A stretch of DNA of 64,000 nucleotides, taken from assembly GCA_946406115.1 (NCBI GenBank), contig OX291562.1, forward strand, positions 8,090,001-8,154,000. Reading direction: 5' to 3'. The position numbers were made by a program, and so were the translations under genes. This document shows, piece after piece, positions 1 through 11,900 of the stretch (position 1 is the stretch's first letter; every line of letters begins with the position of its first letter). This stretch comes from Apoda limacodes. Its lineage: Eukaryota; Arthropoda; Insecta; Lepidoptera; Limacodidae. The notes beneath the pieces were generated by a model, which had not been told where the DNA came from, did no database searches, and saw nothing but the letters and a program-made list of their open reading frames with translations.

Positions 1-2575
1 AACTCGAGCACAATTTTGTGAGTCGTGCCGGTGTATGTATGTTCGTCCGGGAGGATATCTGCTGCCGCGCCTTCATAGCCTTGAAGACAGGGACCTGTCG
101 ATATTGTGGGTGCACGTAGATTACGGCGGCCACACTCGTATCTATGCGTGCCTATACAGGTCTCATAGCGGTGACACGGACGTAACTCGACTCTTCACGC
201 ACCCGAGTTTGACGACTGACAAAGTTCTAGAGCAATATCCTACAGCAGAACTAGTTATTTTGAGAGACTTTAACGCCCACCATCGTGAGTGGCTCAGTTC
301 TCGAACCAACAACTATGAAGGGATATCTGCTCATGAATTTGCTCTGACCTATGGATTCTCTCAGCTAGTACTTTCTCCTACGAGAATACCAGATATAGAG
401 GACCATACAAGCTCCTTACTGGACCTTCTGCTGACTAGACGTCCGGACGGATATTCCGTCACATTGGATGCGCCTTTAGGCTCCTCGGACCACTGTCTCG
501 TTCGGACTCAAATGCCATGCACAAAACCCGATCCATCTGGGCCAACTAATTGACGTCGTGTGTGGCACTATAAGTCGGCAGACTGGGATGGATTGCGAGA
601 ATTTTATGCATCGTACCCGTGGAGGCAGATCTGCTTTAACTCAGAAGATCCTGACGTCTGCGCAGCCGCAGTCACTGAGACAATCCTCGCTGGTATGGAA
701 TGTTATATTCCTAACCCGCGAGTAGCTGCCGGCGTCAAAAAACGACCGTGGTTTAATAGGTCTTGCAGAGAAGCTAAAATTCTTAAGCAAACTGCATATG
801 AGGCTTGGACCACGGCTCGTTATAATAAGGATCCGAATATTTCTGAGGTAAAACGCAAATTAAATGCTGCCTCGAGGTTCAGTAAGAAAGTAACTGCCAG
901 AGCAAAATTTCAATTCATCGGCAAAATAGGTGGGCGACTTGCGAGCTATCCCTCTGGGAGTCGTGCTTTCTGGTCGCTTGCCAAAGCTACCGAAGGGAAC
1001 TTTTGTCAGTCGTCGTTACCACCACTGCGGCAGACCGATGGTGACTTGGCTCATAGTGCTAAAGAGAAAGCCGATCTATTGGGCAGTCTCTTTGCCTCAA
1101 ACTCGAATATGAACGACGAAGGCGCTGTACCATCTACTATACCGTGGTGCGGTAAGACCATGCCGGAAATCTCCATAACGTGGCGGGCGCTGCTTTCTCT
1201 AGACGTTCATAAGTCGAGTGGGCCAGACGGTATACCAGCAGTGGTCCTTAAGCAGTGTGCTCCTGAGTTATGTCCTGTACTCACGCGCCTCTTCGCGCTT
1301 TCCTACCACATTAGGCAATTTCCGTCTTCATAGAAGACCGCGAATGTGCACCCGGTGCCCAAAAAATGTGATAGATCAGATCCATCGAATTACAGGCCTA
1401 TCGCAATACCTCTATCCTCTCCAAGGTGATGGAGCGTGTGATCAACACACAGCTTCTAAGATACCTAGAAGAACACAACCTGGTCAGTGACCGTCAATAT
1501 GGCTTTCGCCACGGTCGCTCGACTGGCGACCTTCTAGTGTATCTAACTCACCGATAGGCACTAGCCATTGAGAGTCAGGGGGAGGCATTGGCATGTAGCC
1601 TGGACATAGCAAAGGCGTTTGATCGGGTCTAGCACTGGGGTCTTCTATCGAAGTTGCCATCTTACGGAGTGCCCGAGGGTTTGTGCAAATGGGTGGCTAG
1701 CTTTTTGTCCGGCAGACGCATACGAACCGTAGTTGACGGTAGTTGCTCTGATAGCATGGACATTACTGCTAGAGTCCCGCAAGGCTTCGTGCTGTCTCCT
1801 ACGTTGTTTCTACTGCATATCAATAACATGTTGGACATCAACGACATACATTGCTATGCAGATGACAGTACTGGAGACGCCTATTACACGGGTCGCGCAA
1901 ACATCCCTCGTTCCGTTGTGGAGGAAAACCGCGGAGAACTTGTGTCTCAAATCGAGACCACACTGTCCAAGGTCTCTGACTGGGAACGGGTAAACTTGGT
2001 CCGATCCAACCGTACAAAGACACGAGTCTGCGCGTTCACCGCTAAAAAAACCCCATTCACTGTAGTCCCACAATTCCAGAACACTCCCCTTTCCATCTCC
2101 AAGAGGATTGGGATCCTTCGTGTTGACATCTCCAGCGATGTTCAGTTCCGAGATTATTTACAAGATAAGGTGAAGCTAGCGTTCAAAAAACTAGGTGTAC
2201 TCAACAGAGCGACGATCCCAAACACACTTGCCGTATCGAACCCTTAAGTCTGAGGAGAAACTTTGCCTCCCTGTGTGTGTTCTACCGCTTGTACAATGGG
2301 ATGTGTTCTGAGGAATTGTTTGAAATGATGCCTACGGCTACTTTCTACCATGGCACCGCTCGCTATCGGCAGGGAATTCATTCTCACACTTTAGAACCTA
2401 AATGGTCGCGTACAGTGCGGTTTCAGAGAAACTTCCTCCCGCGAACGCTTGGGTTGTGGAATGAGCTCCCTGCCAAGGTTTTTTTTAAGGACTACAGTAT
2501 GGGGTTCTTCCGCCGATTATGCAATTATGCAAGAGACACTGGAGATACTGGAGATACTGCTTGAGCGTTTGGGAT
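1..2575 (+). pseudogene. Non-LTR retrotransposon (CR1/jockey superfamily), endonuclease-RT ORF, decayed
   Basis: This is a LINE second ORF, cut by the left window edge, that once encoded an apurinic-type endonuclease and a reverse transcriptase for target-primed insertion. The endonuclease part (35-553) keeps the DFNAHHREW and GSSDHCL motifs. The linker and RT N-terminus (560-1333) end with SSGPDGIPAVVLK. The RT core keeps YGFRHGRSTGDLL, LDIAKAFDRV, ARVPQGFVLSPT and the catalytic YADD at about 1855-1866. The C-terminal tail (2277-2564) contains LEPKWSRTVRFQRN and LGLWNELPAKV. It is dead: stops at 1331, 1555 and 1630, frameshifts near 1410 and 2240, and an apparent deletion near 2190 between the RT thumb and the tail. 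The same tail recurs at 21485-22005 and, as 3' ends, at 3538-3720 and 49340-49585. Clade assignment is by eye. Confidence 0.9.
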
Positions 2576-3537
2576 CATCGACTATTATCTTAGCTCGCCG
2601 GTAAACAGTTTCAAAAGAGCCAAGCAGGTATCCGAATGCACTTGCCCAAAAATGGCCGCAGTGCTTAATGTGTGAGCATACTTGCGACTTGTTAAGCACA
2701 TCGTTTACCCCGAGGTGAAGTACTACTTAGCTTTGTTGAGTAGTAACTCCAAGTCTTTTGGGCGCCCAGCTAGCGATGTCAAAACAAATCGTAGGTTTGG
2801 TCTGACAATGTTCTCGGAGCTAGCAAGAAGTATGTTCAGGAATTGTAAGATTGCTCAGCAAGTGCGTACTTGAACACAGGTTTTCCCTTCCCCAGGCCTT
2901 GTACAGAGTGTCGATTTTCGACAAAAGTTCTCTTCGGATTGCCACAACAACGGAACGACGGAACGGTTGTTTGCACGGCACGCCTCAATCTTTAGTCCAA
3001 TATTACTAAATTCATTATACTCCTTACATTATCATCTTCCCGAGTAAACACATGGACCTTCGTGTGCTCAAACATTATGTTACAGAAACTTTCCATTCCA
3101 TACCTCTATCGAACTTCTTGCATTGTAATTTATTCTTTCGCCAACAATAATACCAAAAACCTTTTCGTATTATGACGATATGACATTTACGCATTAACAT
3201 TTTCGTAATGCAATGTTTTGTTTTAAATCAAGCTTTGGCAAAGAAATACAGAATTGAAAAAGATTTACATGTTCACCTCCTTAGGTGAAAGCGTGAAAAT
3301 ATGCATTGGTAAACAATCCTCAATAAACATACTTACTTTAAGAACCTTAAGAAATATATTGTAGTTCCTGAGGAGGGCGCATTGAAACATAAAAGTTAAA
3401 TAATTTTATATATTAGGTGAGGTGAAGTTATAATTTCTTTTATGAAAGGTTTAAAGCTAACAAAATATTTCCCGAGAAATAATGGTTATATAAAATGTAA
3501 GGTGTATAGAAATAAGATGTTAAGTCCTTTTTTTTTT
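2576..3537. other. No gene recognised
   Basis: I see no coding exon, RNA gene or clear repeat boundary here. The first 300 bases are less AT-rich than the rest and may be LINE 3' flank; the remainder is AT-rich. Confidence 0.4.
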
Positions 3538-3720
3538 TTTTATACCACTAAGGTGGCAAACAAGCTTACGGTCCACCTGATGGTAAGCGGTCACCTTAGT
3601 CTATGGACGCTACACCAGGGGTATCACTCGCGCGTTTCCGAACCTTCAGAAATCCAATAACTTCTTTCTTGAAGAACTCCATACTGTAGTCCTTGCAGAA
3701 AATCCTAGAATAAAATTATG
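3538..3720 (-). mobile_element. 3' end of the 1-2575 LINE family, inverted
   Basis: Read on the minus strand this matches the 3' terminal part of the LINE at 21790-22005: the segment encoding the RFLKGRQRA-like tail, then the sequence that reads AAGGTGGCAAACAAGCTTAC on the plus strand. A T-run at 3528-3540 is consistent with the poly-A side. It is a 5'-truncated copy, the usual product of incomplete target-primed reverse transcription. Confidence 0.75.
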
Positions 3721-3944
3721 TTACAAGAAGAGATAACGTAGACAGACCGCAAACAAGCTTACGAACGATAAACATATTAACAGATGAGCTCTAGTGTATT
3801 TCGTCTAAACGCAAGACGAGACGAGACGAGATGAGACGCTGAATTCTGTTAGGGTTGTCAATTATATATATCTTGAGGTAATATCTGTTAAAGGTGTAAT
3901 TTCAATACTAAAATAACTTCTTTGCATAAAATATGACGCTAGGT

Positions 3945-4510
3945 AATAAACAGAACTGGTTGGATGAAAACAAATTGGCAATAAATATAAATAAAACTAA
4001 AATTATGCAATTTCAACATCGATGTAATTTCAAACGCACAAGATTACCATTTTAAAATCGGAAATTAAAATAAATGACTTTATGATAGATAATGTAGATA
4101 GTGCAAAATTCTTTGGTGTTAGTATTGATAAATGTTGTAGCTGGAAACAGTACATAGAAAAACTATGTCGTAAACTAGATAGCAACGTGTATGTGATAAG
4201 AAGAACTAGGCAAGTGGTAACAGAACAAGCGGCGGTCCTGGCATACCACGGTTATGTGGCTACAATACTGCGATTTAGTATTGTTGTCTGACGAAACTTC
4301 GTTGATGTAGAAAAGGCATTCAAATCCCAAAAAAATGTGTTAAGTCGATATGCGAAGTAGGATAACTAAAAAGTTGCAAACCACTGTTTAAAAGGTTAAA
4401 TATTTTACGATTTCCCTGTCTCTAAGCTTATATAACAGGTTATACACTCCACCACAGAGGCTTACATTGTATCAAAAAAAACGCCTATTGTATGGCCATA
4501 CAAATATTCA
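3945..4510 (+). pseudogene. Jockey/CR1-type LINE, RT C-terminal remnant
   Basis: The translation starts with NWLDENKLAININKTKIMQF just after the RT active-site region, followed after a frame change by AKFFGVSIDKCCSWKQYI and LCRKLDSNVYVIRRTR (4082-4291). A further shifted frame gives KPLFKRLNILRFP (about 4378-4420). These are the thumb and connection segments typical of jockey/CR1 reverse transcriptases. The endonuclease and the RT core (palm) are absent, and there are several frameshifts. It belongs to a different family from the LINE at 1-2575. Confidence 0.8.
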
Positions 4511-5044
4511 ATATTCTTTCAGATGATTTGAAAAACTCAGAGCATTTAAAAATAAATTATTTTATTTTCTTTTAAATAAAATCTATTATTCGGAATCCAT
4601 AATTCCTAGCAGATAAGCGTAAAACTTGTCATCATCAGATTAGGTAAACTACTATCAAGTTATTTTTATTGAAATATTTATTATTAATTAGACTTGATTA
4701 TTTATGATTATGTTGTTTATTTTATTGTTTAAAATATGTAAATTAATTTTAATTATAATTCAGTTAAGAAACGGAAATTAGAACCTATTCAAATGAGATA
4801 GGTATCTACAGTTTTTCTGAGTTATGCTTTATTGATTTTTGCCATATATTAAATTAGATATCAAATTTGAAATAAGATAAATCGGCATATATAATTGTAA
4901 TTTTAATGCATATTTTTTAGTGGAAATATCAAAAAAAAAAAATATTTTGCACTCCTGAATGTAAAGGTAGGATATAATGGAACTTTTTACAACAAATAAG
5001 ACAAATATGTTACCCATATTGGAGCAAATAAAACATTATCACAC
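4511..5044. other. AT-rich stretch without recognised gene
   Basis: Long A/T runs and no coding signal on either strand; it may hold the 3' untranslated region of the preceding LINE fragment. Confidence 0.4.
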
Positions 5045-5430
5045 ATATAATGCGTCCTGCCCGTCATGACCTCCGGTGCGGAAATGTGGACACTGACAAT
5101 AGACCTGATCCTCAAATAAATTTCGATCAGCGAGAAATAGTGAAGGCTATGGTCAGTGTTTATTTGAAGGAAAAGATCAGAAATGAAAAAATCCGACGTA
5201 GAGCAAAAAACTGCAAAGACTAAGCAAGCTGAAGTGGCAATAGGCACGTCACATCTGTCGCTGTTTGTAGTGGCTTTTGCGCAGATGTGTTCTTGAATGG
5301 TGACTACAAATCAGTGAGCGCAGCTTGGAGTGTTCCCCAGCCAGGTGGACCGTTGACCTAAAGAAGGTAGCCGAAAGTAGCTAGACGAAAGGCCCAGTGG
5401 ACTGACATAGGCTGATGGATTGACATACTA
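5045..5430 (+). pseudogene. RTE-type LINE, C-terminal ORF remnant
   Basis: Translating in changing frames gives VLPVMTSGAEMWTLT, then KLKWQ-stop-AGHICR, then RWTVDLKKVAESS. That series is the conserved C-terminal region of lepidopteran RTE-clade LINE proteins (the 'GAETWTLT ... KLKWQWAGHI ... RWTDDL' order). Several in-frame stops (for example inside KLKWQ-AGH) and frameshifts show it is old. Only the last quarter of the ORF remains. Confidence 0.8.
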
Positions 5431-5744
5431 TATGCCCCACCTCTTGTGTATCCATAAGATAGTAGCTAGCAAAGTAATACACCGAATTTTTTAGATACCA
5501 TCTTGTGTCAGGGTACGTAAGGCGGCGATCTCCTCCACAAGAAAGGACAACTCTGCCCGTGATATAAATCACGCATTTTAAACGTAACAAAGTGTAAAAA
5601 AACTGCTGTTAGTCAAGCATAATGTAATCACCTACAAAAACAATAAAGAAAACTTTTAGGTGTAAGTCAAGGCTGTATTCTGTCCCCACTCCAATTTAAC
5701 GTACCTATAAGTAATCGTATATAATTTTTAAGCAGTATACTCAC
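5431..5744. other. P450 intron sequence, no further exon found
   Basis: This lies downstream (minus strand) of P450 exon 4. A fifth exon should start with two bases completing a codon begun by C. I found no I-helix, ETLR or haem-loop motif here or further left. Confidence 0.4.
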
Positions 5745-5930
5745 GGATTACATTCTCCAGAAAGATGGTATTCAAATAAGGAGAGTGATCAAATGGACCT
5801 CTCCCCAATTCTACTCTCATATCTTCGACAAACTTTTTTGATTGTTGGTTAAATATGCCCATGAAACCATCTAAAACTATTTGGTTGAATGCTGGACTCA
5901 GCAATTTTCTATGTCGTTTCCACGTAGGCA
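5745..5930 (-). CDS. P450 exon 4 (C-helix)
   Basis: The acceptor (CTTACAG) precedes 5930 and the donor (GTGAGT) follows 5745. It encodes LPTWKRHRKLLSPAF and then FMGIFNQQSKKFVEDM. The WxxHR C-helix is intact. The exon ends in phase 1 inside the segment FLENVI, where CYP4-clan proteins continue with a Q-T-A/S-L-G-like stretch. Confidence 0.88.
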
Positions 5931-8900
5931 CTGTAAGTAAAAAAATGGTTATGGGCAGAGATCGGAGTAGGCAGAGCTATTTAGGGTAAATAATCTGACA
6001 AGTATATGTGAATTTGGACATGCCTACGGCGTTTTAAGGTAAACTGACCTAAGCATGCTGCAGTAAATATGTGAAGTAGGAATTTATTTGTGAGTAAAAC
6101 AGTGTTTATCTAAAACTTTGGTGAAGTACATGAACTGTACCAAGATGTAAATTAGGCTTATGTATATATATTTAAATCACTACCCTAAATGTATCCCTGT
6201 ACCCTAAAAAAAAACTGGGAAGTGACAACCCTAAAATAATCTGTTACAGTTAATATTTCCCGAAATACCTTTGTAGCCATTGTCTTCAATTCTAGGTGCG
6301 TTTTATTGACGGCATTGAGAGCTATGACATCGCATTGGCATTTAAATAGTTCTGTTCACCAAATTTAAACAAACAATATGGCTGTTCACTACTCTACCTC
6401 CCTGCATATGCAGCCAACGCATTGGCGTTGAATGCGGTCCGGCTGTGACGTCATATCGCATTCATTTTTGGTCAACAGAACGATCGAATGTGCGCATTAG
6501 GCAGCATTGAGCGCATTCAATGCGTATAATGCTAGTCAACAAAACACCCCTTCTGTTATGATACCTTTTTCTAAATGCTCACATACTTTCAAGGCTTTCT
6601 GGTAATGCTGAATTAGTACCTACCCCTTACATACTGTGTGATAATATGTATATAATAGTTTTAATTTCAATGTAGACTTAATTTTTTTTAGCATTCCATA
6701 TTATAGTTTCGCCATCTCCGTCCATCCGCAGGTCACAGCATTTATCCACAGAAAAGAAGAAGCACAAAACTAAATCCAGTGACAACAACTTAAAAAAACT
6801 CACCCTAAGTTTACTTACATGGCGCTGTTATCAGTCCATCACCAAGCCAGGGTTTAATATAGTCATACGATGATGATTTTTCCAGAAAAGTGTTAGCAAC
6901 TGTTAAACAATCGTCCGGATCAGTCAACACTGTGAAAAAAAATATTTATATTGCACGTGTAGTTATATAATGACCTAAGTTGAATCCGCGTGAGTAGCGA
7001 GGATTTCGAAAGTTGCACGTTTATCACAAAGTTCGCTGAACATACCCAATAGAAGTGGACGTTTCAAATCTAAAATACAACTAATGAAAACATATAAAAG
7101 ACGATATAATATAAATTTAAAATGTGCTCATCCAGACATTTCGGTCGATACCAAAAACGACACATTTTAACCTCCCTTTTTTCGATTTGTTCAATCTATA
7201 TTTTTGCGTTATATTGAATTTTGTGTGATGTGACATAGCCTATGACACCTGGACTACTTAGACGAAGCCAACATTACCTCATTTGACGAAATATGATCAG
7301 AAGCTGAGGAACATACACAGACTGCGAAAATCTCCCTGCGTAGTAGTGGGGTAAAATCTCCCTGCGTAGTAGTGGGGCAAAATCTCACTGCGTAGTAGTG
7401 GGGTAAAAGCTTTTTACAATTTTATGGAGCTCACTGTTTACATTCAAGTTATGTCTTAAGTGAGGTGTTGATATACTATAAACATCTATAATGAAACATG
7501 TGAGCTTGCAATGGCAAAATGTTTTAGGTTATTTCATTATAAACTCGTTAATAAACTCACAGTCTACCTTTACCTACTTAATTATCATTTATTATAGCTG
7601 CTCATGCCCCAAGCATAACTTGAATCGTGATTATAGATAATAAGTTTCAATCAAAGGCTTTTCTTTTTTAATATTTATTACCGACTATAATTTTAATTAG
7701 AATACAGCAGTCACTATATTTCATTTCTTGTAGGTTAGATTTTTATGGTCCAATATAAAGTAATGATGTCGAAAAACTACTTTAAATGTAGTATGTATAA
7801 TCCCTGGCGACAGACTTCAAATTTTTTGGAACAGGGCGCATGGAGATTTTCCTATTCTACTTACTCTGCCAAGAATCGTTTTCTTTCCCGTCTCTACAAC
7901 AATGCACTATTTTTTCCGTACATTATTTTACTCTAGGTAGTCGTATGTGAGCTTCGATGGGAAGTTGCCCTAATTTATCATCGGATAGCGTGCTCTACTG
8001 TCAAAATTTATAAATAGGAAAAAAAGATATTAGTTATTTACTTAAATTAGTTAGTCAGGTTACCTTTTCCTATTTGTAGCCGCCTTTCAGACTACAAAAC
8101 CAATGTGACTAAACTCAACTTTCTATTTTTTTTTATTTTTCATCAAGCATATTCCACAGATCTCCACTATTAATTACATAGAATAAAAAATTTACCATAG
8201 GCCTTCGTAAACCCAAAGTATGCCGATACGGCTCCTCCTCTTTTTAGGCTTTCCTCGCACAATTTCTTAAACAGCTCCCAGTGGTCTGAAAAACAACGAA
8301 GATCTCGGTTAGTAAATGCATATCGAAAAAAACTGCTTACGCTTTTCTATATATTTATACAGCGTGTTACAAAAAAAGTGGTAAAATCCTAGACCCAAGC
8401 TAATACAGACATAAGTATTTGGGAATACGATTGCGGTCGCGCTAAAACTCGGGCCAAGATCTGCAATAGTGACAACTGCGCCTCGGGCTAATTATACTAA
8501 CATTATTATCACAGTTGTTATCATTGATCAAAATCGGTGTTTTGTATACCATAGTTTTCTCCTCCAAATCTCAACCAAACTGTATAGAAATAACTTACTC
8601 TGAAAGTTAATGAGTTATTTCATGTCTGTTTGTTTTTTTTTTTTTTTTCTAAAAACAATGTTTACATATGCATACAGAGCTCGTCTGAATATGTCAGAAA
8701 AAAGAGGTAATTTTTTTGACTTTTGCAGGGCCCCAGTTATTTATACGAACAGCATTTCACTGGCCTCGCGTCACAGTGCACTTAAATAATATTCTTTTGG
8801 AGGCAATTTTGACACAACGCACAGTGCAGCGAAGTATAATATAATAAATATTTTATTATATTATACCAAATTCTCAAAACAATATAATGACGCGACTCGC

Positions 8901-11900
8901 GCAGCGCTGCTCTAGTGCGGTTTGACCTTTAGAATCAATTACGTATCTGGCTTTTACTTGCATATGTGTTTTGTTGACAAAATGTAAATTATTATTTAAA
9001 TACATTCTGTATAAATTTTATTTTAAGACGCTCAAAAATAACTCACATAAAATTTCGCTGTTGCTCTTTATTTAAAATACTATTAAATGACCGATGATGA
9101 ATTGTGACCGTGACTTTAGGAATAGTTATGTTGTAGGTGCACTTGTTTATTTCTTTTTAGTTCCTGATGTTTTTATGCTTGGGTTTTTTTATTTTTCTGT
9201 GAAGGGTTTGTGATTCATCGGCGATAGTACTTAGATAGGATGTTGACTCGCTAGTGTTAATTATTTTATTTATTACCACTCTTGGGTTGTTAAAATGAGT
9301 GAAACAGTAACAAAAAAATTCTCTAAAAAGGTTAACATAAAAAGTAGAATTAAAAATTATGAAAAAGCCTATGACGGATGTAATCTAAAAAAGATTTAAT
9401 AAAATATTATTAATATTAAATATAATAAAGTGGGTATTTTATTTCAAATTTTAAAAAATCCGTCTGGGCTGCCATTCACTGCCCTGAAAGAACTAAAATT
9501 TTGGTAATCAATTAAATTTACGTTAGGTATTGGGCGGTATATATATTAAGGCGGCAAATACGCTTGCGGTCCGCCTAATGGTAAGACGGTAAAATTTTTA
9601 AAAGTCAAAAAATTTGCTTTGCTGATGCTGAACGATGTTGCTGGAGACCCTTGTATGGGTACGGTATAATGGTCCTTATCAATCCTATAAACAATGCAAA
9701 ACGTGTAAAGTGTTCAGTTAATGCCTACTTATACTTACCTAAAATTCAAAAATGTGGCCACGCGTTGGGTTCTTGGAATGTACGAAAAGGTGCACAAAAG
9801 AAAAGTAACCATTTCATTTTAAAATTTCCACAGGAATAACTATAATCGAATTAAACGTGGGCGAGCTATTATAACTTTGACAATAAAAAAATCTATAATC
9901 AAGGATTTGCCGTAGAAATTCCACGCCGATAATTGTATTCACGGGTGGAGCCGCTAGCAAAAGCTAGTAAACAATGAGCGAAGTGGAAATTGCCTTCCGG
10001 AGTGCTCTTTTTGATTTTTTTCAGTTAATGTAGCACCCACTGTATTATCCAGACCTAGCTTCAAGTGATTTTCATCTTTTATTAGGTATAATGCAACAAA
10101 CTTTTCTGACCTAGTGGTCATAAAACAAAACTACTATCGCGATATTTAAATTACACTAGCGACTAAACACCTAAAGTCAGAAGGTCACAAAAGTTTGTTG
10201 CACTGTAATTTGAAAAAGCACTTACCTGGTTACGTGGTATAAACGGAAGTACCTGGAAGACCGAGCTATGCTCGTTTTTTTTAACAACTATTTTATATTT
10301 ATTTTATTTCTATTGTAAAGTAGCTTTAGTGTAGCTTAACAACGCCATCTATTGTCAATTAGCTTTAGTGTTGCACAACAACGCCATCTATTTGACTCCC
10401 TCGCAGCCTAGTTGGTAGTGTGGGCGACTGCTGCGCTGAGGGTGTGGGTTTGATTCCCGCATTGGACACACATTTATGTGATAAAAAAAAACTTTTGTGT
10501 TTTTCTTGAGTCTGGGTGTATTTATGTATAATATGTATGTATTTACAAAAAAAAGTAATATTTGTATCCGTTGTCTGGTATCAATAACATAAGCTTTGCT
10601 TACTTTGGGGCCAGACGGCGCTGTGTATAATGTCCACAAATATTTATTTATTTATTTATTTATTATATTATCTATTGTCAAGTGGAAAAAATAATAGTAT
10701 AACTACTCTCCAATAGATGTCAGGAAGAGTCATATTTTTTTGAAAACACGGCTTTTTGAAAAATGAAACCTAGATAAATCGATTTATCGCCCCTGAAACC
10801 GCCCACATACTAAATTTCATAAAAATAGTTGGAGCCGTTTTAAAGATTTAGATTATGTATATACATTAAAGTAGCCGCTTTTTAGCAGAAATACCAACTA
10901 CAACTCACAGATATTATTTAGAAACTATAAAAAACCTCCTAAAAATAGCTTATGACTAGTTTTATATTTACAACATTTGGATTTAAAAAATAAAGTTTTC
11001 TCCGAAGAGCAAATACAGGATATCTAATGGCGGCACTAGATAGCTGCTATATGCCCCTATAATTCCGACAAATCTAATAAGGTATTAGATTTGTCGGAAA
11101 TATTTTTTAAACGGAATTGAGTAACTTCCAAGAAGTTATTCAAGTTGTATAAGGTTAGAAGGTGATTTCCTTGAAAAATAAATACAAATTATGAATGCCT
11201 TTCCTGAAGTGTAAGTGTTTTAGCCGACTGCAAAAAAGGAGGATCTATTCGACCCGTAGGTATGTATGTACACAATATTGTTAGAATTGCACAATATTCA
11301 TATATAGGGCTATTAAACAGATGTGCCAAATTTCATAAGTTATGTTGTATTATTTATATTCTATGTTGTAGGTATATTTATCCTTGTTTCTTTCAGAAAG
11401 TGGTGGTCAGATTTTAATTGTTCCTTTTTTATTAATTTCAGTTTAGGTTAGTGAAAGTTTCATCAAAATCGGTTCAGTAGTTTTCAAGATATGGAACGTT
11501 TATTTACATATTAAAAAAAAATCATAGTTTGATCTAATTTTTATATTTTAGTCGAGTTTTGCGAATATGGTAGAAATGTAGCTGCAGCCCCGTCCACCGG
11601 AACCAGCTAATTTTTGAAAGTGGTCTATGAGAAAGAAGTCTGGGAAAGAGGTCTGGGGGCTTAGACCCTGCAAATAAGCTTTGCGATTGCAAATGGCGGC
11701 TTGAAATCTATTATTGATATTTTTAATATTTTTAAAGATTTTAAATATATTGTTAATTAGATATTTCAATGTGATGTTTGTGTTCAATATTTGTAGCATA
11801 GATATCTATTTGTCTTTGAAATGAAGAAATATACCTTCATAAATAAAGATGCTTAATAGGTATATTGAATCTTTAATATTGTTATATTTTCACGACATCA

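Noticed and set aside
10393..10669. tRNA gene
   Set aside because: A and B boxes are present but the cloverleaf is not kept and an (ATTT)n tail and target duplication show a SINE.
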